Position numbers and translations under genes: made by a program
Shown here: piece after piece, positions 49,847-62,354 of the stretch
Numbering within the stretch: the stretch's first letter is position 1
Layout of the letters: the number at the start of each line of letters is the position of its first letter
Notes under the pieces: model-generated
The model's database searches: none
The model's input: the letters and a program-made list of their open reading frames with translations, nothing else
Told to the model about the DNA's origin: nothing
DNA from: Garcia nutans
Lineage: Eukaryota; Streptophyta; Magnoliopsida; Malpighiales; Euphorbiaceae
Assembly (NCBI GenBank): GCA_947685225.1
Contig: CANTUV010000051.1
Span: 3,968,001-4,032,000, forward strand
Direction of reading: 5' to 3'
DNA: 64,000 nucleotides

Positions 49847-52410
49847 TTGGGGAAAAAACTATCTAAATCTCAAATAAGGAGTTCCTAAATAATCGGATAG
49901 AACAATGCCTTTCAACATCTAGGCAAAGAAGCAAAAGTAAAGAAAGAAGAAGAGTGAGAATGAAATCTGCAACTAGTGGCAAGATAATTAGCAGCACTGT
50001 TAGCCTCCCGAAAAATATGAGTGATCGAGGAAGTAGTATCCAGAAGGAGCCTCTTGACAGACTCTGCCACGTGACCAACACTGGAAGATGAATCAATCTG
50101 CTGAACTGCCCACGCAGAGTCAGTTTCAACAATTAACGGGTAAAACCGCTGCTGAAGACACCATTGGAGGCTGACCCGAATAGCTTGAAGCTCCGCCATC
50201 TCCGACGAGCGAGCATCCAACCCAAAACTACAAGCCGCCACAAAATGACCTCGGGAATCTTTAACAATCGCACCTCCAGTTGAAGCCGAAGTGGTAAATG
50301 AGGCATCGACATTGAGCTTAAAGTGATGACATGGAGGGAACCAACGAACAAGCATGGGTTTGAGACCACGCCCACAGCCGAAGTTTGAAGGAAGAAAATC
50401 ACAGAATTCCGGCAAAGGCTTAGCCTTCTTATCTGCAGCATGACAACAACCCCAATTGTAGATGGTTTTCCGTATAGCCTGTATGATATTAGGAGCATAG
50501 AAACCTCCCTCTCCCCAAGCGAGATTGCAGTAGGCCAGCCAAACATTATAAATAATAATTAAAGGAACAAGATTCATAAGCTTTCCAGCACCAGTATTAG
50601 GAGATTTGTCCAGCCACCAAAGCATTAATTCTTGCTTCAAACCTGGTTGAGGATTCAAGCAAGACAATAAAGCTGACCTGAAAAACATCCAAATTTTGTT
50701 AACTTCCCGACAAGAATAAAAAATATGAGAAGTAGAAGCTGAGTCGTAGCGGCAGAAGGGACAACAAGAGGCAAGGAAAAAACCCATCCGTTGCAATCTA
50801 GAGGGCAGAGGCAAAGCCTTGTGTAAAATACGCCATGCTAGAACTGAAAACTTAATTGGGATAGCCGAATCCCAAATCATGGAAAAGGAAAGTAGCTTCG
50901 ACTTTTTTTTGTCTCATCTTATCATAGGCAACATAAAGGATAAATTTTTCCCCTTGAGAATGATTCCAGACCAGTGGCCCCTCACAATCAATCAAATCCG
51001 TAGCCATAGCAGCAATCTTACAAACCTTTTTCCAAATGTTAGAATCAATAATCTGAAATTGGAAGAGGCCTTTGCGATGATATTTTTGGTGCATAAGTCT
51101 CGCCCATAAGGAATTATTTTCTTGAAACTTCCACCAAAGCTTCAACGAGTAGGCTTCCTGAAGAGATCCAAGAGATCGAATACCTACTCCGCCTTCAGAG
51201 ACAGGAAAGCAAAATTTATTATAAGCTACCCAGTGATACCGCTTATCCATACCGTGATCCCAAAAGAAATCACTAAACTTCCTCTCTAGAATATTAATGA
51301 CTTGCTTCGGCAGATTCATTGCACCCATAATATGTATGGGGATGGAATTCAGAACATGTTTAATCAACAGAAGTCTTCCTCCAGACGTCAGCTTCTTAGT
51401 CCACCCAAGCATCTTGGAATCAATTTTATGAATTAAAGATTGACAATACTCCAACCGATTAATACCATGATAAATTGGAGCTCCAAGATATGTAAAAGGC
51501 AATGAGAGGCGCTTAATAGAGAGCAAATGGCTGATTTTATCCACAAAGCTCGCAGGAGCTTTCTTAGAGCAGAAGAAAGCACATTTGTCAAAATTTATGG
51601 ATTGACCCGAACCCTGTTGATACATAGAAAGAAAAGCCTTGAAACTTTTAACACTTTTCACATCACCATTAATGAAAATCAAGAGATCATCCGCAAGGCA
51701 AGATGAGACACCACTGCACATCCCCTTTTTGTTTTAAAAGGAAGAATTTTACCCTGAATAATCATTCTATTCAGCCCTCTTGAAAAATCTTCAGAAGCAA
51801 TGATGAATAACAAAGGAGATAGAGGGTCTCCTTGCTTGACCCCTCTAGAAGGCTTAAAATAACCATAGCTCAAGCTATTAACAATGACTGAAAACCGAGT
51901 AGCCTTTAAATGGGAGTTAACTAACACCACAAACCTATCCGAAAACCCGAACTTACACAACACTGCCTCAAGCTATTGCCAAGATACCCTATCAAAAGCC
52001 TTTGCCATGTCTAATTTAATTGCCAAATTATAGCCTCTCGTTTTCTTGTCAATATCATGAATTAATTCATTGGCTATAAGAATTTGATCATGAACTGACC
52101 TGCCTTTCAAAAAACCCGCCTGTTCACCAGAAATAATCATGTCCAGGATGGGAGTTAGCCTGTTGGCAACTATACGAGTGCATACCTTACTGATAAACGT
52201 AGGAAGGCAAATAGGTCTAAACCGACCAAAAGAAGATGGATTCGCCACCTTAGGTAAAAGAATGATATGAGCCGCACCAAAAGAATTGGGAATAGGCACA
52301 CCCAAGAAAAATTCCTTTATAGCACTGCAGACATCCCAAGCAACAATATCCCAGCAAACCTGAAAAAACTTCCCATCGAACCCATCCGGACCATGGGCAC
52401 TGGAAGCATC
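49847..52410 (-). mobile_element. 5'-truncated L1-type LINE
   Basis: A non-LTR retrotransposon of about 2.56 kb, bounded by LTR sequence on both sides. The minus-strand 5' end falls inside the RT domain (typical 5' truncation). The 3' end runs into an (AT)n tract, not a clear poly(A). A TATATAT on both sides (49840-49846, 52411-52417) may be the target duplication, but low complexity makes this uncertain. Confidence 0.88.
49912..52410 (-). pseudogene. LINE ORF2: reverse transcriptase, zf-RVT and RNase H, broken
   Basis: The truncated start encodes HGPDGFDGKFFQ. It is followed by the RT blocks LLPKVANPSSFGRFRPICL, KLDMAKAFDRVSW and GVKQGDPLSPLLFI. Three lesions are visible. A TAG at 51973-51975 follows SWQ. 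A one-base deletion near 51693-51700 sits in the catalytic box (SHLA..ADDLL instead of SHLAYADD). A frameshift near 50885 lies before IWDSAIPIKFSVLAWR. Downstream are the zf-RVT finger (CPFCRYDSASTSHIFYSC) and a plant-type RNase H with acidic residues in NVDAS, AELQA and ETDSA, ending at 49912. LINE ORF2 makes the nick and copies RNA at the target; this copy is dead. Confidence 0.92.
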
Positions 52411-53193
52411 TATATATGTTCATGTGCTGCGCCCATTGCACATATTTTTACTATTCTTAACTATTTAATTTCTTCTCATTCAAGATGGACGGTGTAGTTA
52501 CTACTTAACTATATCCTATCTTGTTACCATATATATTTATATATTTTTTTTGAGATTAAAATAGAGAAATAAAATAAATGAATAAGTAAGCATAGATAAA
52601 TAAATGGTTTGGTTTCAGTAGAGCATTTACCTGATTGAAGGTTGAAGGCAAATTTCGGTTGTTTCTGCTTGAATTTCTAAAAAAAAAATTATTAAGTGCA
52701 CTTCCTGCACTTAATAAAACTTAAAATTTTTCTATTTTCTCTACAAGGAAATTGTTGCTCATATATTTTTTATTTTCCCCTTTTTTTCTTCTGTTTTTTT
52801 TCTTATCAAATTCTCTCCCTCTTTTTTTCTTCTTTCTTTTCTTTCTTATTATTTTTTTTTTGTGTTTTTTAGTGTATTTTTTCTCCCCCCTCTGTTGTGT
52901 ATTTCTATTTCTATTCATTGCAAAATTTTTTTTTATTTTTATTAATTTTTTCCTTTTTTTAATATTTTCCAAACACCTAACTCATCCCTTCCCATACTTT
53001 GCAGGTTATGGCTATTGCAATTGCTGCATATTTTTCTGCCATTTTTTTGTTAATTGAGTTTTTATTTTATGTATTTGGAGCATATGTATATGGAAAATGC
53101 CATAAATATTTTATTAGTAATTTTATTTAATTTTTTTGTTTTAAAAAAGAAATTATTGTTATTTCTTCTATTTTTTTGTAATGAGTTACAACA

Positions 53194-55450
53194 CACATCA
53201 TGCTACAAAGGGCACTAAGTCATGAAACATGAAAACCTTCTATCAATTGAGTGAGTAGCCGAGCTTCTACCACATGATCTAACATTGAAAATAGCCAAAA
53301 GAATATTCCATGAAAGGGACACCAATATGATCATAATCAAAAGGTTCCAAACACTATTATTAGGGAAATATGGGCTACATAACACGCTCATTAAGTTACT
53401 CGATCGATATCCATAATTTCCTTTCTTAAACTATTTCTATGTGTCTATAAAGGAGATTCAAACCTTTCTAAGAAAAGTATTTTGTCTCCTATGGTATTTA
53501 CAAAGGTGTATAAGATTGGAATAACATTAGATAAAGCTTAGTTATTGGAATGCATCAAGAATTGAGAGTTTAAACTCGAACACACTTTTTCTTTTTCAAA
53601 TGGCTAATTTTATTCATGGATCTTTATCAATGGCTCTTCTTTGCAAGAAGATAGTTTGAAGAACTACTTCCTAGTTATATCATAATTCATGGGGAATATA
53701 GTAAGAACGAACAAGCCAAGCTAGTCCACAGACACATATTTGAAATAGAGATAACAAAAGTCTACGAGGAGAATCTTTTAGTAGATCCATGTAAACATGG
53801 ATCTGATTGGAGTGTAGTTAAGAAATTCTTTGCGAAGCCAATTTGTGCGACCTTACCAAGTACCTCTAGGACTTTTCATTCTCGAGGCGTATCATTTTGA
53901 TGGGAAGTTAAAATGGAACTTGAATAGCTTATCCCTTGGTGACATCTTTTCTTATAAGATGGTCACTGTATATTTTGAGATAGGATGTACACTCGTGTTT
54001 TATAATATCTAGCTATAAGACATTTGAGTACATCTCTTGGATTGTAAACATTCTTCGTGATCAATGATAGGGCGTCGTTTTTTTAAATTATATGTAATTT
54101 TGCATTGCATAGCATTCTAGCATCTGTCATTAATATATTTAGACATAACTAATAAGCATATTTTTGTTATCTCTTTTACATTAGGAACTATTTCATGCTC
54201 CTGTAACCATTTAAGATGAATTACCGTAATAGGACTATAATTGATATATCTGAAATAGATGTCGTGTCATAGTCAGAAGTGGCACAAAGAGTAGAGGGAG
54301 ATTGTGTCTAAACAGAGGTTTGACTCTAGTTCCCCACATTAGAATATGCATAATTTCAGCAAATTGGTTTGGAGACTCTAAAAGAAATTTGGAATAATTT
54401 GAGAGTGCAACAGGGAATCAAGTTTAATGAGTAATTTGGTTGGATTTTATACTTAATATACATTTCCATATTTTTATTGGAACCCATGTTACTGTGTTTT
54501 ACATTCAAAAAATTAGACTTGAAGCCTACAATAAAAGAATATTGATTTATGACCAACATATCAGAGAAGAGCAAAATCAAATGCACATGATAAAAGGGCA
54601 CTCAGAATGGGACAATTAGCTAAAATATAGGTGTGCAAGCAAAGATAATAGAAGAATGAGAGAGTTTGCAATCTAAAGACATTTGAGTGGAACCTTTACT
54701 AAAATTTATAAAGAACAATCTGCATAAAGAGGAAGTGTTCCAAGTTTTGGCTTTACTTATATATGGAATGGCCTTATTCCTGAAGGAATTGAACTGTACA
54801 GATTCTAAAGTTATTACTCTCTTTATCACTATAGTAAGAGGAACATATCTAATTATTAGTATACTGGTAGAGATAGTGAGATCCTTAAATTATTATAGAT
54901 AGCGAGATCCTTAAATTATTGCAAAAACAAAGAAATAGGTGATTTGTAGGATGTGTTGCTCTATTAAGCATGTGGGATTTGACTCATTTTAGATGCCCTC
55001 CGCACTCTCAGTTCTCTAAAATTAAGTATAAAGCAGAATATAATGTTACAAAAAATCATATAGCTAAATTTAGATCAGCATAATGGCGTAAGACAACTTT
55101 TAATAAGAAGCAATAGTTGAGGTTTTTACAATAGATAAAAAGAAGAAGACATATTTTGATTGGCCTTCTAGAATGATAAACAATCATTGATATCTAGTTG
55201 TGGGGATTTCTCATGAGTACCTTACCATGAATATGAGAAGTCATTGTATATGCACTAATAATGGTAAAAAGACAACTTGAGTCTTCACAATTCATTCCTC
55301 GAAAAAAAAAGATTAGATTGCTTGGATTTTAATTATAAGGGTGAATAGAATTCTATTAAGCTTGCTATGGTCCTAGATACCTGACAAATTATGAGAAAGA
55401 TAGGATATAAAATTATACTAGGTATGTTCGTCAGTTGGATATGACCTATA
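53194..55450 (+). pseudogene. older Ogre element, right part: ORF1 remnant
   Basis: Continues the older element interrupted at 27411, beginning with its CACAT target copy. It reads on the plus strand through sequence homologous to the younger ORF1 in reverse: LLGKYGLHNTLIKLL-like near 53360, LEAYHFDGKLKWNLN (about 53880), and FQVLALLIYGMALFLKELN then SILVEIVRSLN (54740-54890). Homology is traceable to about 55420 and then fades; gag and pol of this copy are absent. It is more degenerate than the younger copy, with stops throughout. Confidence 0.82.
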
Positions 55451-57093
55451 CTGAAGTGACAAATTAATAAATTTTCCTTTCAATGAATTTTGATTTGGAG
55501 TTTTTAGTAAGAATTTTTTTTGGAATAAAATTGTTTGCTATGAATTGCAAACATGTTCACTAATTTGATCAATGTGCATAATGATTTAGAACTTTGTTTT
55601 GAATACGTCTAAGATGAACTGTTTAATGAATTTGGACATATTATCATATTATATTAGATATATGAATTGAAGTAATTTATTTAATTTTGTAGATATTTAA
55701 TTTTATTTTTTGAATGGATTGACTCACAGTCCATTTATTTGGATAGGTTTAATCATATTTCAGTAAGAAAAATATTCTTGAATTTTAATCAGTAATGGGA
55801 TTCATGGATTAAAAGTACAATTAAATTTGAAATTTGATTTATATTTTCTTTTGTTATATAAATTAATAGAAATAGGTTTAGATTAACCATAAAATTGAAT
55901 CTGAAAATAAATTAATCGAACGTTCAAGTTCATGTTCAGTTCAACCGTATAGGTTTACAAAATTGTTGAACTTGATACACAAATTAAGATTTATATTTTC
56001 GACTAATGGTTCAAATTAACAAACTGTGAATATCCCTAATCACATTAGTCATTGACATGTTTTCTAAAACCTTTTATATGTAAATTGTATTATCTTACAT
56101 TTTTGCTAGTATGATATTCATTCTACCTTTTAAAGCTTTGGTATCTTTGATTTCAATTTTTGTATGTTTAAATAATTTAGTTCTAATTTTCAAATCTTGC
56201 TTTAGGGATTTTTTTTATTGAATTTTCTTTGTTTTTTCTTATATTGATTTTATTTTTTTGCTTCAAGTCTGTTTATTATTGTCCTTCCTCTTTTGAGCTT
56301 CATTTCTAGCTTGGCTCATTTACTTTATAAATGAGCTTTGTCGAGCCTAATGTTTCTTTGTTTCATGAGTTGTTGATAGGCTATAATCAAATTTCTTATT
56401 AAATTTGATTTTTATTTTCATGGTATAATTTTCTATAGTCCACTTATGATTTTTTTTTTACCATAAGTCTTTTGATGATTTGAAAATCATTGATTTTAAT
56501 GATTTTTTATTCCACCAATTTAGTGATTTTTTATTATTTTAAAATTTCATCTTTCAAAAATATCATCTAGAAATTTTTAAATATCAAATATATACTTATA
56601 ACTTATTTTTTATTTTCATAATTTATTAAATTTTTATAAAATATTATCAAAATCAAATAAAATTATTTTATTTAATCATATTATATCCTACTAAAATATT
56701 TAAACATGATAAATAATAGTTATGGTACTATATTATAAAATATTACACAAAACCATATATTATTAAATTCAAACAAACTTTATATTCAAAATTTGTATCA
56801 AAACTACATTTGAAATAAATGAATTTATATTGTATAATTTATTTATAAATTTATTCTATGTAGAATTTATTAGTAAATGAATTCTCAAGCATGATATGCT
56901 ATAACTTAAAATAAAAAATTTAATTGAATTGCATATAATTTTGATTAAAATAAATTTTAAATTAAAAATTTATTTATATTTTTTTTCAAATATACCATTA
57001 ATATAATAATATTATAAAAAAATAATAAATACTAATTTTATCACTTTTTATCTCACAAAGTAATATCTAACATGTATATGCAAAGAAAAAAAA

Positions 57094-57240
57094 TAGTTTA
57101 TTAAAATAAATAATATTAAAAATAAGTCTATTTAAATAAATAATATAAAAAATGGGTTTATTAAAATAAATAATATTAAAAAATAAGTTCATTAAAATAG
57201 ATTCATTAAATAAATAATTTTAAAAATAGATTCGTTAATT
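57094..57240. repeat. tandem repeat, unit about 33 bp
   Basis: Four diverged copies of a TTTATTAAAATAAATAATAT followed by TAAAAATAAG-type unit. Confidence 0.65.
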
Positions 57241-57357
57241 TTGTAAAAAAAAATAGAAAAAAAAAATTAGAAAAAAATAATATAGGTCTATTAAGAGTAA
57301 TTTTATAAAAAAAAATATTAATTTATAAAATTTATTTATAAATTCAATCTATTTTGA

Positions 57358-57387
57358 TAAAATTTAATTAATATTAATTAAATTTTA
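57358..57387. repeat. perfect 30-bp palindrome
   Basis: TAAAATTTAATTAAT followed at once by its exact reverse complement. A partial second copy of the left arm and its flank lies at about 57417-57450. Confidence 0.85.
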
Positions 57388-57479
57388 TAGATTTAAATTT
57401 ATAAAATTTTAATAAATAAAATTTATTTTGATAAAATTTAATTAATATTAAATAAATTTTATAAAAATTTATAGAAGTG

Positions 57480-57900
57480 ATTCGTTTCGAAAATGCGTTT
57501 GCTTGCGCTTGGTAAATATAAAATGTAAAGCGTCAAGCCGGAGCCAGTGGAATGCTCAGCTCGATTTGACTCGGTTGATTTATACAACTACAAATCAGGT
57601 GTTTGGGTAGGCTGGTGGCTGGTGCAGACCCTCGCCTGATGGAATTTTTATGGGCCCCATTGCCACTCGTAGCTTGGTTTTTGTCAGCAGCTGATGCAAG
57701 TTGATGGGGGCATGGGTAGAATTGTCAATATGTAAGAAGAATAATGCAATGAGATATTTCATTTATTATTATTATTATTATTTTCTTTTTGTGAATGAAT
57801 AAATAATGATTGGTTGCCTCTGTTTGTGTACTTTGAGTGGAGACTTTTCAACTGATGGGAAGTTGAGACATTTGAGACTTTGAGTATTGTTTGTTTGCGG
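57480..57900. other. GC-richer island of unknown function
   Basis: A block with stretches such as AAGCGTCAAGCCGGAGCCAG and GGCTGGTGGCTGGTGCAGAC in otherwise very AT-rich DNA. No long frame or splice-consistent model. Might be a promoter or non-coding exon, or old element DNA. Confidence 0.4.
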
Positions 57901-60900
57901 AGATATAAAATCTGCAATGGAGGTGAGCATTAATCCTTCATTCATTAAATAAATTAAAATTTACTATTAATCAAATTAAACTAAATTGAAATTATTCTAA
58001 AATTAAATTGGTTGAATCACATAATATTAAATTCGGTTAAATTCATTACACTGTATTTTTTTTATTAAGAATAAATATTATGAAATATATTCCACTTTAA
58101 ATTTAAATATATTATGAGTATTTACCATTTATAATATTATGATTTTATAAGTTATTTATCTAAGAAAATAAAGAAAAATAAGTAAAACATGGCATAAAAT
58201 AATGCCAATATCAAAAGTAAATATTATATCCTAATATTCATAAATATATGTATAACAAGGGCATTCATTACATTATACACTTATAAAAATTGAAAAATTT
58301 TTAAAAAATACAAGTATATAAGTTGGTTGACACATCAAAATTTCTAATTGTTTATCTAAAAAAATAAAAAAAGTAAATCAATAGGCTTAGTTAATTTGAT
58401 TAATGAAACTTTTTTATTCAAATCAAAAATCAATAAACAAAGATTTTACATTTTTAATCTAACTGAACCAATTATTTTATTCAATTGAACTGAATTCTAT
58501 TCATCTTGATTATTCAGTTTTATCAATTAACTGTCATTGATGCTTATTTGGTGATAAAATATTTGAAACATTCAAATTTAATTTGATTTAACTAGTTTCT
58601 CTAAACATTGATAATAAATTATATATATATATAATAAGAATATATAAGAGAAATAAAGTATTATATTAAATAAATATAAAATATATAAGTGATTAATATA
58701 GAAATAAGTTTTTCAGTTTTAACTTTTAAGTTGGACTCTCCCACATCTATAGAAAAGAGCTTTTACAAAAATGAGAGAAAAATAAAAAAAATTTAAAATT
58801 TGCTATATTTACATAAATATATTTAAATTTATAAGAATTTATGATTAGCTCATAAAAATATTAAATTTATATAATTTATTATAAATTTATTATGAGTTTA
58901 TAAAATTACATAATTTATTATGAGTTTATTATAAAATAATTAAACTATTATTGGTAAAAATAAAAATATTTTATAAAAAGTGATGGAGGATGTAATTTTC
59001 TTTATTAATAGTTTGTTTGGTAAATTACTGAAAAAATTATTTACAATGAATATATTTTACAGAGTTATATTACAAGGATTATATTTTACTGTGAAAGATT
59101 ATATTACTGTGTTTGAAAGATACAATAAAATATTAAAAAAATGGATTGAAAAAAATATTAACTTATTTAGTTGCAACCAAACTTTACAAGAAAAGTTTAA
59201 ATAATATTTAAACTACCGTTATAACATCTATTTCTTATTTTGTCATATCTTAAATTAAGGGTATGCTTATTTTTTGACATGTGGACTCTTCAAATCACTT
59301 TTTCAGTGAAATATTTTTTTATTTTTTCTAAGTAAAATATTTTACCAACTGATTGATAAAATTTAGTAGGTTTGATATTTTATTTTACATAAATTATTTG
59401 CAAATAAATATAGTATTATTGGCCAAATATAATTATGTAGTAAATTTTTCTAAGATTCTTGTATAACTAAAAGCACTATAAGAAATTCATTATAGTGTCA
59501 GAGCAAAAATTAATTCTTATAAGCCCATTTCTTATAAATTTGAATTGAAATTTTAATTATTTTCAATTTACCCAATAGTGGGCTTTCAAAATTTATTTTT
59601 GAATGAGTTTTTTCATTCAATGATACACTTTTAAATAATTATTTTTTGCCTGATATGGGATCTCCCTCAAACTTTCAATCATTTGGCCTGGTATGGATGT
59701 CTCACAAACTTTAAATTTTTTTTAACCTAGTTTGTATTACAAAATTGCTGGTATTAACTAAACTTATCAAAAATTATTTTTATTTAGTTATCACTTGAGA
59801 AATCTAATAAGAATATATATGAAAAATAAAGTCTCATGTTAAATAAATACATTGCTCTAAATTTTAAAGTTTATTTTAATTTATATTAAGAAATTTAACT
59901 CATATATATATGCGCGTGTAACAAATGTGTTTTTTTTTTGTTAAAAAAGTCCCAGCATTTCCATTCAATTAAAGCTAGTGATAGAACCAAATTAGACTGT
60001 GAGAGAATCATATAAATGTTATTGTTTTTGGCAATGGGGTCCCTCACTGGAAAGAGAAAGAGAAATAGATATGAAAGCTGTGTGAAGAAGATTCAATGTA
60101 ATTTTGCGAATTATAAGCCTCAAGAACCATTATCATCTGCAGGAAAAAAAAAAACTATATCAATTTCAGCCTAATCCTCTTCTCCACTTTGAATAATTTA
60201 TTTGTTATTTTGTTTTTCTCACCCTCCAATTAGAATCTGGAGATCATTATGTAGGACCCATCACTTGTGCTTGTCAGCCCTTGGGCATGCGCCGCCATTG
60301 CATTGCTTATCAGTCATCAACCTGAATTGCAATGCGTGATATAGATATATTTGTCCTTTGCCTAAAAATGCATTATTGACATCGACATTCATTAAGAAAG
60401 TAATTTTTTAATACATCAGTTAGCTGTGAGATATAATATTCTTAAACTACTTTAAACTTTTTTTTATACTTGAAAAGAAAATTTAATCTTAATTAATTTA
60501 TAAATTGATTTTATAATACTTCTCATATATTAAAAAAAAAACTTAATTTGAAAAAAATATATATGTATTTACTAAAAATGAAACTTTTGCTCTATAAATA
60601 ATAATTAAAAAAATGCAATATGAACTACTAAAAGTGTAGATCAATTAATAAATGAGTACTTTAATTTAATCAAAAATTTCAAATTCGATTCATTAAGTAT
60701 GTAAATATATTAAAATTTGATAGAAAAAATTTTACAATTTTTATATTTCTATCCAATTCTACTCTAAAATAATAACTTATAGCCAGATAAAATGCAGTAT
60801 GAAAGGCAAGTGGGTGGGTTTTCATGTTCGGTTAGTGAGAGTTTTGCGATAAATCAGAAAGTACATAATATTAATTTTTACTTTTGATTTAAGAAAAAAA

Positions 60901-61030
60901 ACACATGTCATAAGCACAATAATATGTCTTAATTTTTTTTTATGAATAATACTCTTTACTTTAATTTTAATTTTTGTAAAGATTTCAGCCTCACCCCTAT
61001 ATTTATTTATTTTTAATACAAAATTATTAT

Positions 61031-61243
61031 ATCTTAAAGAACTTTTTAGTCTTTATGTAGATAAATAAGACTCACTATATTAGATAGAGTTTAAAATTAC
61101 TAATATGAGTTTTTCTTTTTCAACGTCCATGGTTACATCTTAAAGGATTTTTTTAGTATTTATATAGATGAATGAGATCCATTACATAAGATAAATTTTA
61201 AAATTATTGATATGGATCCATTTTTTTTCTTCAAGGCCTATAA
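61031..61243. repeat. two-copy tandem repeat, unit 106 bp
   Basis: ATCTTAAAGA..TTTTTTAGT..ATAGAT(A/G)AATGAGA.. begins at 61031 and again at 61137; roughly 75-80% identical by eye. Confidence 0.75.
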
Positions 61244-62141
61244 CAAAAACGACACTGTTTAATGTTATGATGAATAATTTAATATTTTCTAAGAGCTAAT
61301 GTGATCTTCACATATTCAATGGTAAGATCTAGTTGCCTGGAGTCCCATGTAAGCCTTCTCAAATTTTTTAGATGCTTGATGCTTGTCATATTTTTTTTTT
61401 ATTTTTTCTCCAATAAAATGGTAAGAAATTATATTAATATTAAATGCAACGTACAAATTAAATATAAACTTGATTTAGGATCTCAATTTGAGTTTTAAAA
61501 TTCAAAGATTTTATATCAAATACTATATTTAAGTGTCCCATTTCAAGAATACATTAATTAATTAATTTCTTTTTTTACATTTCTATAGTTTTCAGCTTTT
61601 TTTTTACGTTAAATGACGGTTTTTTTTTCTTTTTATACTTTTTTATTTCTATTTATATTTTTTCATTCATAAATAATTTTATTTTTTCTTATATTTACAA
61701 TATCCATACAAAATACACAAATATATATAACATATACAATATATACAAAATACACACAAATAAATATCGACATATATACAACATATACACAATATCTATA
61801 TAACATATACACAATATATTATATATTTTTTAACTTTAATTTTTAATTTTATATGCACACAACTTTCTGTAGACCTTTAATTTTAGTCTTAAGCTAGTCC
61901 GATTCCAATTAAAGAAAGCTAAATTAAATTTGGTCTAATTTTAAAAGCTTAAATCTAGTTTATAGCTTTGAATTAGGTCGGTCTAATTTTAAAAGGCCTA
62001 AAGCAAGTCAATTTAATTTTTTAAGCCCTAAACCTAGTCCGATTTAATATTTAAAGACCATATTAGATTCGATTCAATTTTAAAAAGATAAAACCAAGCC
62101 AGACCGAGCCAAAACCTAAAGGCATGATAAATTGGCTTGCC

Positions 62142-62215
62142 AATTCGCCATGGAATAGCCTCCATGGCGAATTAGCATTGCCAAATTCGCCATGGAGGTT
62201 TGACCATGGTGAATT
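62142..62215. repeat. two adjacent hairpins in the solo-LTR U3
   Basis: Hairpin 1: AATTCGCCATGGA (62142-62154), six-base loop, TCCATGGCGAATT (62161-62173), perfect 13-bp arms. Hairpin 2: AATTCGCCATGG (62184-62195), eight-base loop, CCATGGTGAATT (62204-62215), one mismatch. The arms are interchangeable, so larger alternative foldbacks are possible. Confidence 0.9.
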
Positions 62216-62354
62216 GGCCTTAGTTAATTTGCTATGGTCTTTTAATTCAGATATAATTTGGTTTACTAAATAATTTTAGACTTCCTAATTAAGATCGATT
62301 TTTGATTAACCGTCGGATTAGTGTATTAGGGTTTGAGTCTTAAACTCTTTTTGC

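Larger units (their letters stand above)
27412..53193 (-). mobile_element. giant Ogre-like Ty3/gypsy (Tat) element, 25.8 kb with inserts
   Basis: Reading on the minus strand: 5' LTR (53193-47587), tRNA-Arg PBS, leader, ORF1, gag, protease, RT/RNase H, a second RNase H, integrase, 3' untranslated tandem array, PPT, 3' LTR (31141-27412). Long LTRs, an ORF before gag, dual RNase H and this PBS are hallmarks of Ogre. Minus inserts (solo LTR, LINE) and duplication the element would be about 19-20 kb. Flanks TACAT (27407-27411) and CACAT (53194-53198) are the target duplication with one C to T change. Sampled LTR segments differ by roughly 15%, so it is several million years old. All coding regions are broken. 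Confidence 0.9.
47587..53193 (-). repeat. 5' LTR of the younger Ogre, interrupted by a LINE
   Basis: Left end TGTCACACAT (47587), right end GAGTTACAACA (53193). Collinear with 27412-30706 apart from the LINE and about 280 bp (29650-29930 in the other LTR) missing at the LINE site. Confidence 0.88.
55451..61862. other. AT-rich intergenic DNA with small repeats
   Basis: No gene recognised. Contains tandem repeats (57094-57240, 61031-61243), a palindrome (57358-57387), a GC-richer island (57480-57900), another less AT-rich patch (60010-60350) and related AT-rich fragments at 58636-58680 and 59810-59855. A small ORF at 58980-59204 has no family features. (AT)n-rich DNA at 61690-61830 leads into the solo LTR. 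Confidence 0.55.

Noticed and set aside
52721..53057. Lys-rich (minus) and Phe-rich (plus) ORFs, also at 30181-30473
   Set aside because: T-rich low-complexity DNA near the LTR start; same artefact in both LTRs.
58980..59204. 74-codon ORF
   Set aside because: Low complexity, AT-driven Phe/Lys/Ile content, no family features.
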